A stretch of DNA of 64,000 nt, from the NCBI GenBank assembly GCA_016841665.1, contig JAENYT010000003.1:1-64000 (forward strand), in the 5' to 3' direction. The notes beneath the pieces were generated by a model, which was not told the DNA's origin, did no database searches, and saw only the letters and a list, made by a program, of their open reading frames with translations. The position numbers and the translations under genes were made by a program. Of this stretch, positions 25,801 to 34,725 are shown in pieces (the first letter of the stretch is position 1; every line of letters starts with the position of its first letter). The DNA comes from Methanobacteriota archaeon (GTDB lineage Archaea; Halobacteriota; Methanomicrobia; Methanomicrobiales; Methanomicrobiaceae).

Positions 25801-27945
25801 CTAAAAAAAGGACAGGGTTTTCTGTCCTGTGGTTTCGTATCCGTCGTCCTCGCCCCCGCCATCCGGCCGGTCCAGCTGCGCGAAGATGGATTCGGCGATC
25901 TTCTGGCCCAGGATGATACTGACGCGCTCAATGCCGGCAGTACGGAGCGCCTCCGGGGAGGTGATGTTGTTATTGAAGAGCCGGCGGGCGCGCACCCGCC
26001 CGATCCCCCGCAGGCTGATGAGGGGCAGGAGCTCGCGCTTGATCCCGTGCTTCACCCGCAGCTCGGTCTCCCTGATCGGGCCGGCACAGTCCGGCGTCTC
26101 CATGCGTGCGATCCTCGCCGAGGCGTGGATCAGCCACCCGATGCCCTCGACCGCATTATAGATGTCTCCCGGGCCCACATTGTACCGCTCGCAGATCACG
26201 GCTTCGCCGACCTCATCCATCCAGTCGGCGATGAGCATCGCCGTCTTCAGGCTGCGGAAGAAGCCCTCGCCGTCGTCCCACGAGAATTCCATCCAGAGGT
26301 CGTCCTCGTGGGCATAGACGAACTGTTCAAGGACAGGGAGGTCCTGCTTGCGCACGTAGAGGGTGTACATGTCGGGTGTGCTGCACAGCAGCTGGAGCAG
26401 CCCGATCTCGGACCAGTGCTCATGGGACCGGAGGGCAGCGCTGATCATCTCCGCGCCGCGGGGGTTGATGTAGAGGCGGGAGACCAGGGTCCCGTAGGAG
26501 GTGGCATGCAGGAGCCCGCCCACATCGGTGATCATCTCCGCACTGTTGAGGAACTCGAGTACGCTGTCGACAATTCTTGAGAGGTACCGGCTGTTTTTCT
26601 TCTGGTACACGTAGAACGTCTTTTCCAAAAACCCGATCAGGTCCTCGCTCGAGGAGACGAACCCGGTGGCGACCAGGGAGAGGATGTGGGTGGTGAGCGC
26701 CGATTCCGAAGCGCACTTCGAGTGGATGTCCTCTGCCGGCGCCTCGATATAGGCGGCGAACAGGTCCTCGACCGCCCCGCGTTCTTTGGCAATGAGGATT
26801 GCCTCGCCGTACGGGTCGAGGTGCGGCCTTCCCGCCCTTCCCGCCATCTGCCGGTACTCCCGCACCGGAATGGGCCGCATGCCCTCCCCGGCCTGGAAGC
26901 GGAGGTAGTCGCGCACCACCACCCGGCGGGCGGGGAGGTTGAGCCCCGCGGCGAGGGTGGGGGTGGAGGAGATCACCTTGATCAGGTTCTCCCGGAACCC
27001 CCGCTCCACGATATGGCGCTGCTTTTTCGAGAGCCCGGCATGGTGGAACGCCGCCCCGTTCGCCGCACAGGCGGCGAGCACCTTGCCCATATCCGTCTCG
27101 GCAGCCGCCTCGAGCTCGCGGCCGAGTTCGGCGAGCCGGGGGTCGTCGAGTTTGCACGCCGACGCAGCCCGTTTGGCAAATCCCTCCGCGTTCTTGCGCG
27201 AGCCGACGAAGACCAGGCACTGCCCTCCTTCGGCGATGGTGTCCAGGAAGAGGTTGATGTCCTCCTGTTTGGAGGGGGTGGCGATCTCCTTCTCGCCGTC
27301 GGCAAAGTGCACGGTGCCCCGGTAGCAGACCCCCTCCCGCAGGTCCACCGGCCGCCATTCAGAGGTGATCAGTGCGGCATCCAGCCAGCCGGCGAGCGCT
27401 TCGGGGTTGCCGATAGTGGCCGAGAGGGCGATGATCTGCATGCCGGGGTTGAGGGTGCGCAGCTTGGTGATCACCATCTCAAGGGTCGCCCCGCGGTCCT
27501 CGGAATCGATCAGGTGCACCTCGTCGACCACGAGCAGGGAGATCTCCCGAAGCCAGTGCGTGGCGTTGCGAAGCAGGGAATCCACCTTCTCGCTGGTGGC
27601 GATGATGATGGCGTTTTGTCCCAGGTACTCGTCACGCCGGTCGTAGTCCCCGGTGGCGATCCCCACCGATGCCTGCTTTCCGCTGAACTCATCGTATTTT
27701 TCGGACGCGAGCGCTTTCAGGGGCACGATGTAGAGGCACCTGCCCTTCTCTTCGATATGGTGGTGCATGGCCATCTCGGCGACGAGGGTCTTTCCGCTTG
27801 CCGTGGGGATGGCGATGAGGAGGTTTGCATCTGAAAAGAGGCCCGCCTCGATGCACTCCTCCTGCGGGGGGTAGAGATCGGTGATCCCCCGTTCCCGGTA
27901 ATACTGCACCAGGTGGTCCGGTACCGGCAATGATTCGATTTTCAT
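25801..27945 (-). CDS. hel308: ATP-dependent DNA helicase Hel308
   Basis: This 714-residue superfamily 2 3'-5' helicase unwinds lagging-strand forks and recombination intermediates. Motifs in order are: Q motif LYPPQEECIEAG, Walker A IPTASGKT, Ib-type MYIVPLKALASEKY region, DEVH in LLVVDEVHLID, motif III LSATIGN, FHHAGLSKKQRH, and motif VI YRQMAGRAGRP. A winged helix and a seven-helix ratchet follow. The C-terminal domain contains a helix-hairpin-helix (ISLRGIGRVRARRLFNNNI). The ending QKTLSFF resembles a PCNA-binding tail. A longer frame exists, but the ATG at 27945 begins with the family start and is preceded by a G run. The cgi121 gene follows it on the same strand. Confidence 0.94.
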   Translation of the reverse strand: MKIESLPVPDHLVQYYRERGITDLYPPQEECIEAGLFSDANLLIAIPTASGKTLVAEMAMHHHIEEKGRCLYIVPLKALASEKYDEFSGKQASVGIATGDYDRRDEYLGQNAIIIATSEKVDSLLRNATHWLREISLLVVDEVHLIDSEDRGATLEMVITKLRTLNPGMQIIALSATIGNPEALAGWLDAALITSEWRPVDLREGVCYRGTVHFADGEKEIATPSKQEDINLFLDTIAEGGQCLVFVGSRKNAEGFAKRAASACKLDDPRLAELGRELEAAAETDMGKVLAACAANGAAFHHAGLSKKQRHIVERGFRENLIKVISSTPTLAAGLNLPARRVVVRDYLRFQAGEGMRPIPVREYRQMAGRAGRPHLDPYGEAILIAKERGAVEDLFAAYIEAPAEDIHSKCASESALTTHILSLVATGFVSSSEDLIGFLEKTFYVYQKKNSRYLSRIVDSVLEFLNSAEMITDVGGLLHATSYGTLVSRLYINPRGAEMISAALRSHEHWSEIGLLQLLCSTPDMYTLYVRKQDLPVLEQFVYAHEDDLWMEFSWDDGEGFFRSLKTAMLIADWMDEVGEAVICERYNVGPGDIYNAVEGIGWLIHASARIARMETPDCAGPIRETELRVKHGIKRELLPLISLRGIGRVRARRLFNNNITSPEALRTAGIERVSIILGQKIAESIFAQLDRPDGGGEDDGYETTGQKTLSFF

Positions 27946-28092
27946 CCAAACCCCTTCAATTCCACTGCACAAACGAGCCTTTTCGCGCGCAATCGTAAAC
28001 AGCGCCCGCTGATCCGTTTCGATCTCCAGTTGCAACCCCCCTTTGCGGCAAAACGGCGGTATCCGGGAGGATGCAGGCCCCCGCACCGGCAG

Positions 28093-28638
28093 TCAGTAGT
28101 AGTACTCAAGGATGTCGGTTTTTGCCTCTTTCTTTTTTCTATCAAGAAAAGAAAAGACCGTCTCATGGGGCAGTCCCTCGAGCAGCATGTCCACCGCGGA
28201 CCGCGTCACCTTCAGCTGCTCGGGCATCCCGATCAGGGCGATGGTCTTGCCGTGGACGGAGATCGCCACCCCGGTCATGTCCTCGATCTGTGCGCGGGCC
28301 TTGCCGCTTTTGCCGATGATCCGTCCGCGGATCCGCTCCATCTGCTTGGTGGTGGTGCATACGCCGGAGAGATCGATGATCTCCAGGATCATATCCTCGT
28401 CCTCGAGCAGCAGAAATGCACGTTCGGGGGAAAATCCCCGGTTGATTGCCTTGATGATCTCGATGGTCCTGAGCACCGCCAGGGCATCCGTCCCTTCCAC
28501 GGTCACAGTCCCCTCCTCGCTGTCGATGGCAAGCTCCGTGCCCGTCTTCTCTTCGATCAGCCGCTTTGTCTCGCCGCCTTTTCCGATAATCACCGCAATG
28601 CGGCTTGCGGTGACCTTTACTTCCTGTATGGTCGTCAT
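28093..28638 (-). CDS. KH-domain RNA-binding protein (Pno1/Krr1-like)
   Basis: This 181-residue protein has two KH domains: KVTASRIAVIIGKGGETKRLIEEKTG with its GxxG loop at the start, and GRIIGKSGKARAQIEDMTG near residues 98-120. It is the archaeal relative of Pno1 (Dim2), an assembly factor at the 3' end of small-subunit rRNA. The ATG at 28638 has GGAG before it; the longer frame runs into rio1. The gene is 20 bases downstream of rio1, and the RIO1 kinase also acts in late small-subunit maturation, so the pair forms a ribosome assembly unit conserved in archaea. Confidence 0.9.
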   Translation of the reverse strand: MTTIQEVKVTASRIAVIIGKGGETKRLIEEKTGTELAIDSEEGTVTVEGTDALAVLRTIEIIKAINRGFSPERAFLLLEDEDMILEIIDLSGVCTTTKQMERIRGRIIGKSGKARAQIEDMTGVAISVHGKTIALIGMPEQLKVTRSAVDMLLEGLPHETVFSFLDRKKKEAKTDILEYYY

Positions 28639-28657
28639 GGTATTCTCCGTCGAATGA

Positions 28658-29434
28658 TCATGGTTCGAACCGCCCCGGCCCCACGATCTCCTGAAAAATC
28701 TCCTTTTCTTCCCGCACCGCGCAATGTTTTGCAAAAAACCGGTTGATGTTTTTTATGTCCCTGACCAGGAAGGCCAGCGCCCGCGGGTGGTCGGGGGTGA
28801 CCGCCTGGCCCATATCGATGATATAGGGCTGCTCGTGGTAGAGGATGTTGAACTCCGAGAGGTCGGCGTGGATGAGCCCGGCTTTGTTGAAGAGCGTATC
28901 GATGTAGCCGAGGATCCGGGCGTAGCACTCCTGGGGGTCGTCGAGCTCTGCGTTGCGCAGCTGCGGATAGGGCCGCTCCTCTTCGCCGAGAAACTCCATG
29001 AGCAGGATGTTGCGGTCGAAGGCGATCGGTGCGGGAACAGGGATGCCGGCCTCACGCGCCCGCGAGATGTTGGCGTACTCCTTTTTGGTCCAGGCAAAGA
29101 CGAGCTCTTTTCTGGATTTCCTGATGGAGGCGAAGCGGGGGTCGCCCACGATGTACTCGCTCATCCCCTTGAAGTTCGCCGACCTGATACGGTAGATCTT
29201 GATGGCGATGGCCGCCCCGTCCTTCTCCCCGTAGAAGACATTGGCTTCCTTGCCGGTGGAGATGGACCCTCCGATGACCGAGATGTACTTTTTATGGACC
29301 AGGCGGTAGAGGGCGAGGAGGGTGACCTCGTCGAAGACGTTGTCCATCACCTTCATCTGGTCGGCGTCCCTGATGCGGACGCCCATCTTCGCCACTTCCC
29401 GGTCGAATTTGTCCTGCAGTGAATCCAGATTCAC
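28658..29434 (-). CDS. rio1: RIO1-type atypical serine protein kinase
   Basis: This 258-residue RIO-family kinase/ATPase functions in maturation of the small ribosomal subunit. The RIO1-specific ATP loop is GGSISTGKEANVFYG, the ATP lysine is in AIKIYR, the hinge is ILLMEFLGE, the catalytic loop IHADLSEFNILYH and the metal-binding IDMGQAV. The archaeal length is typical, without a eukaryotic tail. It lies between tyrS (9 bases upstream) and the KH-domain gene (20 bases downstream) on the same strand. Confidence 0.95.
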   Translation of the reverse strand: MNLDSLQDKFDREVAKMGVRIRDADQMKVMDNVFDEVTLLALYRLVHKKYISVIGGSISTGKEANVFYGEKDGAAIAIKIYRIRSANFKGMSEYIVGDPRFASIRKSRKELVFAWTKKEYANISRAREAGIPVPAPIAFDRNILLMEFLGEEERPYPQLRNAELDDPQECYARILGYIDTLFNKAGLIHADLSEFNILYHEQPYIIDMGQAVTPDHPRALAFLVRDIKNINRFFAKHCAVREEKEIFQEIVGPGRFEP

Positions 29435-29443
29435 GGTGTCCCT

Positions 29444-30388
29444 CTAGTCATTCATGTAGGCGCATGCGTCGGCGAGGATCTCGACAAGCCCCTCTGCGGC
29501 CGCGTTCTTGAGGTCCATCGGGTGCACCTCCCCTGCGGCATAGGCCTGCTCGAGCGCCTCATAGGCGCAAAAGTCCCGGTCGCCCCCGAATTTCTCCGGG
29601 CGCCTCAATGAAACGGTGCCGAGGCGGGGGAAGACATGGTACTGCATCAGCTGCAGCACGGGGTTGTTCTCCAGCTCGGGCGGGCAGAACGCCTTTTTGA
29701 TCTTTTTCTTGATGGCGTCCTCTGTATCGGCGATGGAAATATAATTACCGGCCGATGAGGACATCTTGCTGCCGTCCAGCCCGTTGAGGATGGGGGTATG
29801 GATGCAGACCGGCGCGGGCATGCCGAGGGAGGGGAGGTACTCCCGGGCGAGCATGTGGATCTTTCGCTGGTCGATGCCGCCGACCGCAGCGTCAACCCCG
29901 AGGGTGGCGATGTCCACCATCTGCATGATGGGGTAGATCATCTGCGAGACGGAGGGGGCCTCCATCTGCCTCCCCACCTCGTCCATGCTGCGCCGCGCCC
30001 GGTTGAGGGTAATCTTCTGGGAGAGCTCGAGCACCCGCAGCTCGTAGTCGGGGTTCAGCTGCACGTCGGATCCGAGGACGAACTCGACGTCTGTTAGGCC
30101 AACCGCTTCAAAACAACGCCTGTTGTAGTCGGCAAGTTCTCGCACCTCCTCCATGGAGCCTTTCCTGTTGAGAAACGCATGCAGATCCGCGAGGAGCACC
30201 ACGACCTCGAACCCAGCATCCCGCAGGTCCATGAGTTTGTTGATGGTCACCATGTGCCCGAGGTGGATCTCCCCGCTCGGCTCGTACCCCGCATACACTC
30301 TCTTTTTCTCTTTCTGGATGAGTGCCTGCAGTTCGTCGTCGGTGATGACCTCCACAGTATTGCGCGTGGCGAGTGCGTAAGCGTCCAT
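29444..30388 (-). CDS. tyrS: Tyrosyl-tRNA synthetase
   Basis: This 314-residue class Ic synthetase is of the short archaeal type. The HIGH-like motif is GEIHLGHM, the KMSKS-like motif is DGSKMSSSAGNYI, and the tyrosine pocket includes YAGYEPSG and YPIMQMVDI. The length is close to the M. jannaschii enzyme, with the compact anticodon-binding C-terminus (AYEALEQAYAAGEVHPMDL). It is followed 9 bases later by rio1, so the two are likely cotranscribed. The start ATG matches the family N-terminus. Confidence 0.95.
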   Translation of the reverse strand: MDAYALATRNTVEVITDDELQALIQKEKKRVYAGYEPSGEIHLGHMVTINKLMDLRDAGFEVVVLLADLHAFLNRKGSMEEVRELADYNRRCFEAVGLTDVEFVLGSDVQLNPDYELRVLELSQKITLNRARRSMDEVGRQMEAPSVSQMIYPIMQMVDIATLGVDAAVGGIDQRKIHMLAREYLPSLGMPAPVCIHTPILNGLDGSKMSSSAGNYISIADTEDAIKKKIKKAFCPPELENNPVLQLMQYHVFPRLGTVSLRRPEKFGGDRDFCAYEALEQAYAAGEVHPMDLKNAAAEGLVEILADACAYMND

Positions 30389-30424
30389 TAAAGAATATGG
30401 GAAATGGAGGGAGTTAATGGTTCT

Positions 30425-31447
30425 CTAGATGGCGGTAAAGGAGAGCGCCTCGTTGGTCATTCGAATGGATTCCGCCGCATCCTCCACCGTCCCCATCAGG
30501 GCGCGGATGGCGTCGATGTTCTCCACCACCACGTCGGCTTCCTGGTGGATGGCCTGGAAGAGGTAGAGTTCGGTGTCGTTGACCACGGAGACCGATTCCT
30601 CGTAGATGGCGTTCTCCCAGAGGTCGGCTCTGGGGCGGCCCATGTCCAGCGCATACTCCTTCAGTTCTGCCGTGCTCGTGATCCCGGTGCCCTTCCGCAC
30701 CAGCCCCATGCGGGGGTGCTCCTCGATGAGGGCGAGGATGTCCTCGCGGGTGGCGGCTTTTTCGAGGTCGATATGCACCACGTGCATGTGCATGAACGTG
30801 GTGGGCACGATCATGGCCATGGTGACGATATCGATGTGCGGGAGGACCGTCTGGACATCAGGCCCGTGGTGGCTGGGAATGGTCGGTGGGTTGAGCACCA
30901 CGGCGTCTATCGGGCCTTTCTTGATCCCGCCGGGATCAGATCCGCGGCGCACCATGGTGGCCCGCACTTTCCGTGCCCCGTACGCCTTGTCCACGGCGTT
31001 GATGATGCGGCAGAGCCCGGTGGTGTTGCAGGAGACCACCCGTGCGTATTGCCGGTTGAGGGCGTCCGCGTAGTTGCACGAAGCGTTGAAGGAGAAATCT
31101 GCCACCTCGTGCTTTTCCCCTCCCTGCCAGATGGCCTTCAGGTTTAAGAGCTGGTAGAGCGGCTTGTTCTTCATGCCCACGCCGCCGGGAGTGGCATCCA
31201 CCACCACATCGGCGTGCTTGAGCATCTCCTCCACGTCGCCGGCCACTTCGATGCCGGCGCGATCGAATGCCGGCTTGTTCTGGAGGTCTGCGATGTAGAG
31301 GGGATATCCCCGCCGGTTGGCGATGTATGCTTCCGCGCTGGGCTTCGTCTTGGAGACGCCGATCACTTCCATGTCGGGCTGTGCGGCGACCACATCGGCG
31401 ACGCGCTTGCCGATGGTGCCGTACCCGTTCACTGCGACCTTAATCAT
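30425..31447 (-). CDS. gap: Glyceraldehyde-3-phosphate dehydrogenase (archaeal type)
   Basis: This 340-residue enzyme is the phosphorylating dehydrogenase used mainly in gluconeogenesis. The Rossmann start is IKVAVNGYGTIGKRVADVV. The catalytic cysteine is in RVVSCNTTGLCRI, followed by AYGARKVRATMVRRGSDP. The ATG at 31447 gives the exact family start; the frame stays open for 96 further residues upstream that look non-coding. With GpmA in the window, it completes part of the triose-phosphate pathway. It is 36 bases upstream of tyrS, with a possible common transcript. Confidence 0.95.
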   Translation of the reverse strand: MIKVAVNGYGTIGKRVADVVAAQPDMEVIGVSKTKPSAEAYIANRRGYPLYIADLQNKPAFDRAGIEVAGDVEEMLKHADVVVDATPGGVGMKNKPLYQLLNLKAIWQGGEKHEVADFSFNASCNYADALNRQYARVVSCNTTGLCRIINAVDKAYGARKVRATMVRRGSDPGGIKKGPIDAVVLNPPTIPSHHGPDVQTVLPHIDIVTMAMIVPTTFMHMHVVHIDLEKAATREDILALIEEHPRMGLVRKGTGITSTAELKEYALDMGRPRADLWENAIYEESVSVVNDTELYLFQAIHQEADVVVENIDAIRALMGTVEDAAESIRMTNEALSFTAI

Positions 31448-31716
31448 ACAATCGATGTCATACGGAAAGGATTGTAATAAAGGTTGCTGCCGCACCGGAC
31501 TGTTTCCGGCGGCGGAATGCATACCATGATCCGGTGCGGATTTCGCATTTCCAGGCAGCAGGGGGGATTTTTTTTGTGGCGGTACCCCTGGCCGACGGGA
31601 AGGTGTCCAATATCGTATAAAGTATAAGGCATTGCCTGTGGTAATATACCCTGCACTCGCGTGCGCTCTCTTCAAATGAGCAGATCCTATATGTTCAAAG
31701 ATGCAATGGATTTGTA

Positions 31717-32556
31717 ATGGATAATGCTGCGGCATATATCAAAATGCTGAGAATAGGAGACTGGATCAAATTCTACCCCCTCTTCCCCCTCGCGGGGGCG
31801 CTCTGCGCCGGCGGGTTTGCCCCGGAGCTTATACCGGTTCTGATAATTTTTATGTGTATCACCGGATACGGCTTCGTGGTCAACAATTTCTATGACGTGG
31901 AGATCGACCGCAGCCATGCGGGAAAGGTCGAGAAGAACACCAACCCTCTTGTGAACGGAGCCGTGAGCAGGGAAGGCACCCTTGCCCTCATGGCCGTACT
32001 CGTGGCCTTCCCCCTCTGCATCGCCGCAGTGATGAGCCTTTCAGGCTTCGTGTGCTGCCTGCTCTGCATCGGCGCTCTCACCGTCTACTCGGCGGCGCCG
32101 TTCAGGTTCAAAGACCGTCTCCTTGTCGATATCCTCACCCACGGGCTGATGTTCGGGGGGCTGCCCGTGCTTGCCGGCTACGCCCTCGCCGGAGGACGAT
32201 TCGCCCTCCTCGATCCCCTCATGGCGGGCTGCGCCCTGATCGGGACGATGGTGTGCTTCGAGGCGCTGGTCGCCCACCAGGTCTGCGACTACTGGGAGGA
32301 CATGGATACGGCGTCGACCACCGTGGTGCACCTCGGGCACAGGAAGGGAGGGATCCTTCTCTCCAGCATGGCACTTGCCTCGATTGCCGCGCTGGAGCTC
32401 GTTGCCCTCGCCGTCCCCCTCGACTCAATGCTGCACGCCGGGGTGCTGGTCTCCCTCGCCGCCTATCCCGCCCTCAGCTGCAGGCAGGAGGTCATGGTGC
32501 AAATGAAGAGCACCTACTCCCGGGTGCTCGTGGCCTGTATGAATCTGCAGCGCTGA
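31717..32556 (+). CDS. UbiA-family prenyltransferase
   Basis: This 279-residue integral membrane protein has about eight helices. The first Asp-rich motif is NNFYDVEIDR (a variant of NDxxD), and the second conserved site is VYSAAPFRFKDR. The segment CDYWEDMDT replaces the classical second Asp motif. The family includes digeranylgeranylglyceryl phosphate synthase (archaeal lipids) and quinone or chlorophyll prenyltransferases; the sequence alone does not decide which. The divergent neighbour is gap. A possible micropeptide gene starts 24 bases after its stop. Confidence 0.8.
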   Translation: MDNAAAYIKMLRIGDWIKFYPLFPLAGALCAGGFAPELIPVLIIFMCITGYGFVVNNFYDVEIDRSHAGKVEKNTNPLVNGAVSREGTLALMAVLVAFPLCIAAVMSLSGFVCCLLCIGALTVYSAAPFRFKDRLLVDILTHGLMFGGLPVLAGYALAGGRFALLDPLMAGCALIGTMVCFEALVAHQVCDYWEDMDTASTTVVHLGHRKGGILLSSMALASIAALELVALAVPLDSMLHAGVLVSLAAYPALSCRQEVMVQMKSTYSRVLVACMNLQR

Positions 32557-32579
32557 AATATCCCGTTTTTGGATGAAGA

Positions 32580-32687
32580 ATGAGGCGGAACGTTTCTGAA
32601 ATCAAAGCCGAGGAGCTCGCAGGAGCCCTCGCCTTCTCCCTTCTGCTGGCCTGGTTTCTCTGGCGGTTCTGGCCCTATCTCTCCTGA
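32580..32687 (+). CDS. Putative 35-residue single-span membrane peptide
   Basis: This short frame has a charged N-terminus (RRNVSEIKAEEL) followed by a hydrophobic helix (ALAFSLLLAWFLWRFW), a typical type of small membrane peptide. GGATGAAG overlaps the region just before its ATG, and it follows the UbiA-type gene by 24 bases on the same strand, so it could be the last gene of that transcript and a partner of that membrane enzyme. The evidence is the amphipathic layout and position only; chance cannot be excluded for such a short frame. Confidence 0.4.
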   Translation: MRRNVSEIKAEELAGALAFSLLLAWFLWRFWPYLS

Positions 32688-32911
32688 CCGGGGCGCTGGC
32701 TGCTCCCCATTCTTGTCCATCCCGCTCTTTCTACGGTGGCCCACCTGCGAACATCCGGGATACCCGCCGGGGAGGTTGTCGTCCCCGAATCCCCGCAGCG
32801 CGGTGCCCTCGGTCACATGCACAGGGAGGCGCATCACGCGAGGTGAGCCCCGAACAGGGTGTTCGCTGGTGCGCATTCTCCTGAACCCTCGGTGTTCCCG
32901 GGCTTATAGAC

Positions 32912-33355
32912 TCATTCACGCACCCTGTCGGGCCAGATGATCTTGGAGAGCCCGGCGGCCAGCACCACCACAAAGACGAGCGCCTTGAGGAAGGGAGCGA
33001 ACCATGCAAAGATCCCGAAAAGTGCCAGTCCGGTGATCTTGTCCACCAGCAGAAAGATACGGACCAGGAACTCCACCAACAGCACTGCGCCTGCGGCGTT
33101 GAGGAAGGGGGCGGGGATATTGACCGGAAAAGGGAGTGCGGCGAAAACGTCGGCGACAAGGAAGATGAGCGAGAAGAGGATGATCAGCCAGAAGTTATCG
33201 GTGAGGAATACGGCAATGGTGCGCACCGGTGCGATCTCCGTGGTGCCGGCGAGAGCGTTCAGCACCACCACCACGATGAGAAAGATGACGATGCCGATGA
33301 TCCGGTGGAGGATCAGCCAGGGAAGGGGTTCCCGATCATGCCGTGCCGTGCCCAT
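32912..33355 (-). CDS. Small integral membrane protein
   Basis: This 147-residue protein has four predicted membrane segments: about residues 15-38, 45-70, 75-100 and 110-138. The ATG at 33355 is chosen because it starts just before the first segment; the longer frame adds a poor-quality Cys/His-rich extension overlapping the divergent promoter region. Few polar residues lie in the membrane (EFLVRIFLLVDKITGLALFG), and no family was recognised. It is divergent from the CGCAxxGCC gene at 33473, separated by 117 bases. Confidence 0.6.
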   Translation of the reverse strand: MGTARHDREPLPWLILHRIIGIVIFLIVVVVLNALAGTTEIAPVRTIAVFLTDNFWLIILFSLIFLVADVFAALPFPVNIPAPFLNAAGAVLLVEFLVRIFLLVDKITGLALFGIFAWFAPFLKALVFVVVLAAGLSKIIWPDRVRE

Positions 33356-33472
33356 TGCAGCCTCCTTTCGTGTTCTTCCCGCACGGTGCGTGTGGTACCG
33401 TACAATGGCGCCGCCCCTATATAGGCATGCAGGGGGCGATACCGTTTTGGTGTCTGCCTGTAATGGGGGGGT

Positions 33473-33904
33473 ATGGCACATGCCGATCGCGCGGTGGAGA
33501 AGTTCCGGCAGGGCTACAACTGCTCCCAGGCGGTGGTGACAGCCTTTGCGGAGGACTACGGGGTGGATGAACAGACGGCGGCGCTGGTTGCCCTGGGATT
33601 CGGCGGCGGGATGGGCCGCACCGGGGGCGTCTGCGGGGCGGTGAGCGGCGCGGTGATGGTGATCGGGCTGTCCACCCGTGAGATCACGGATACCGATCAG
33701 GCCAAACAGCGGGCGTATGCCCTGGTGCGGGAATTTTTCCGTCTGTTTCGAGAACGGCAGCCGTCGCTTGAGTGCAGGGATCTTCTGGGCTACGATGTCG
33801 GCGACCCCGAGATGTACATCCTCATCAAGGAGCTGAACCTCTTTGAGACGATCTGTGCCGGGGTGATCAGGGATGCTGCGGACGTTCTCGATGAGATTCT
33901 CTGA
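33473..33904 (+). CDS. CGCAxxGCC family (C_GCAxxG_C_C) putative redox protein
   Basis: This 143-residue protein has the four-cysteine layout of the C_GCAxxG_C_C family: C17 in GYNCSQAV, C54 in GGVCGAVSGAV, C101 in LECRDLLG and C128 in TICAGVI. The Gly-rich GFGGGMGRTGGVCGAV loop is typical. These helical proteins are thought to bind a metal cluster or act in redox chemistry, but their reaction is unknown. It reads in the same direction as the DUF72 gene 54 bases downstream, which may be cotranscribed. Confidence 0.85.
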   Translation: MAHADRAVEKFRQGYNCSQAVVTAFAEDYGVDEQTAALVALGFGGGMGRTGGVCGAVSGAVMVIGLSTREITDTDQAKQRAYALVREFFRLFRERQPSLECRDLLGYDVGDPEMYILIKELNLFETICAGVIRDAADVLDEIL

Positions 33905-33957
33905 TGCCCCGGAAAGCCATACGGTTTCCGTTTGCGGGACGAAAGGAGGAATGAGGG

Positions 33958-34641
33958 ATGGAGGTCTATGTCGGCACGAGCGGATGGTACTACGAATGGA
34001 ACGAGGATAAATCGCTGGACTGGTTTTATGCGCACTCCGGCCTGAACGCGGTGGAGCTCAACGCCAGCTTCTACCGGTTTCCCTTTCCCAACCAGATCAA
34101 ATCTTGGGCGGAAAAAGGGGCGGATCTCTCCTGGTCGGTGAAGGTGCACCGTTCGGTCACCCACAGCCACCTCTTCAACGAGGAGGGATTTGGGGTGTGG
34201 GAGAAGTTCAGGGACGCATTTGCTCCTCTGGACGATTCCATCGCCTTCTACCTCTTCCAGGCGCCGCCGCGGTTCGACGACGCGGACCGTCTCATCGGCT
34301 TCGTGGAAGATGCTTGTCTCGGCGACCGCTGCGCCGTGGAGCTGCGCAACACCGACCTTCTGGGCGATGACGACCTCTGCACCCGCATCGCCGATAAGGC
34401 CGTGCTGGTCTCGGTCGACTCTCCCGATTTCCAGAACCGCATCTTTGCAGGCCCCCTCATCTACCTGCGCATGCACGGGCGGGATGACTGGTACAGGCAC
34501 GATTATGCCCGGGAGGAGCTGGAGGAGACGGCCTCGATCATCCGCGACCAGAAACCGGAACGTGTGCATGTTTTTTTCAACAACGACCACGCGATGCTCG
34601 ACAATGCCCGGGCGATGGCCCGCATTCTCGCGGGAGATTGA
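33958..34641 (+). CDS. DUF72 (YecE-like) TIM-barrel protein
   Basis: This 227-residue DUF72 protein shows VYVGTSGWYYEWNE at the start, ELNASFYRFP, SVKVHRSVTH, VELRNTDLL and YLRMHGRDDWYRHDY, all conserved strand ends of this barrel. The last motif and VHVFFNNDHAMLDNA form the presumed active site. The biochemical role of DUF72 is not established. A GGAGG-type Shine-Dalgarno site (AAAGGAGGAATGAGGG) precedes the ATG. It lies 54 bases after the CGCAxxGCC gene. Confidence 0.88.
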   Translation: MEVYVGTSGWYYEWNEDKSLDWFYAHSGLNAVELNASFYRFPFPNQIKSWAEKGADLSWSVKVHRSVTHSHLFNEEGFGVWEKFRDAFAPLDDSIAFYLFQAPPRFDDADRLIGFVEDACLGDRCAVELRNTDLLGDDDLCTRIADKAVLVSVDSPDFQNRIFAGPLIYLRMHGRDDWYRHDYAREELEETASIIRDQKPERVHVFFNNDHAMLDNARAMARILAGD

Positions 34642-34725
34642 GTTCTCGCCGGATGCAGGCGAGGGACGGGGCCTTCTCCGTCCATCAACGGGCCCGACCA
34701 GCGAAGGTGAAAAGGAAAAATCCGA

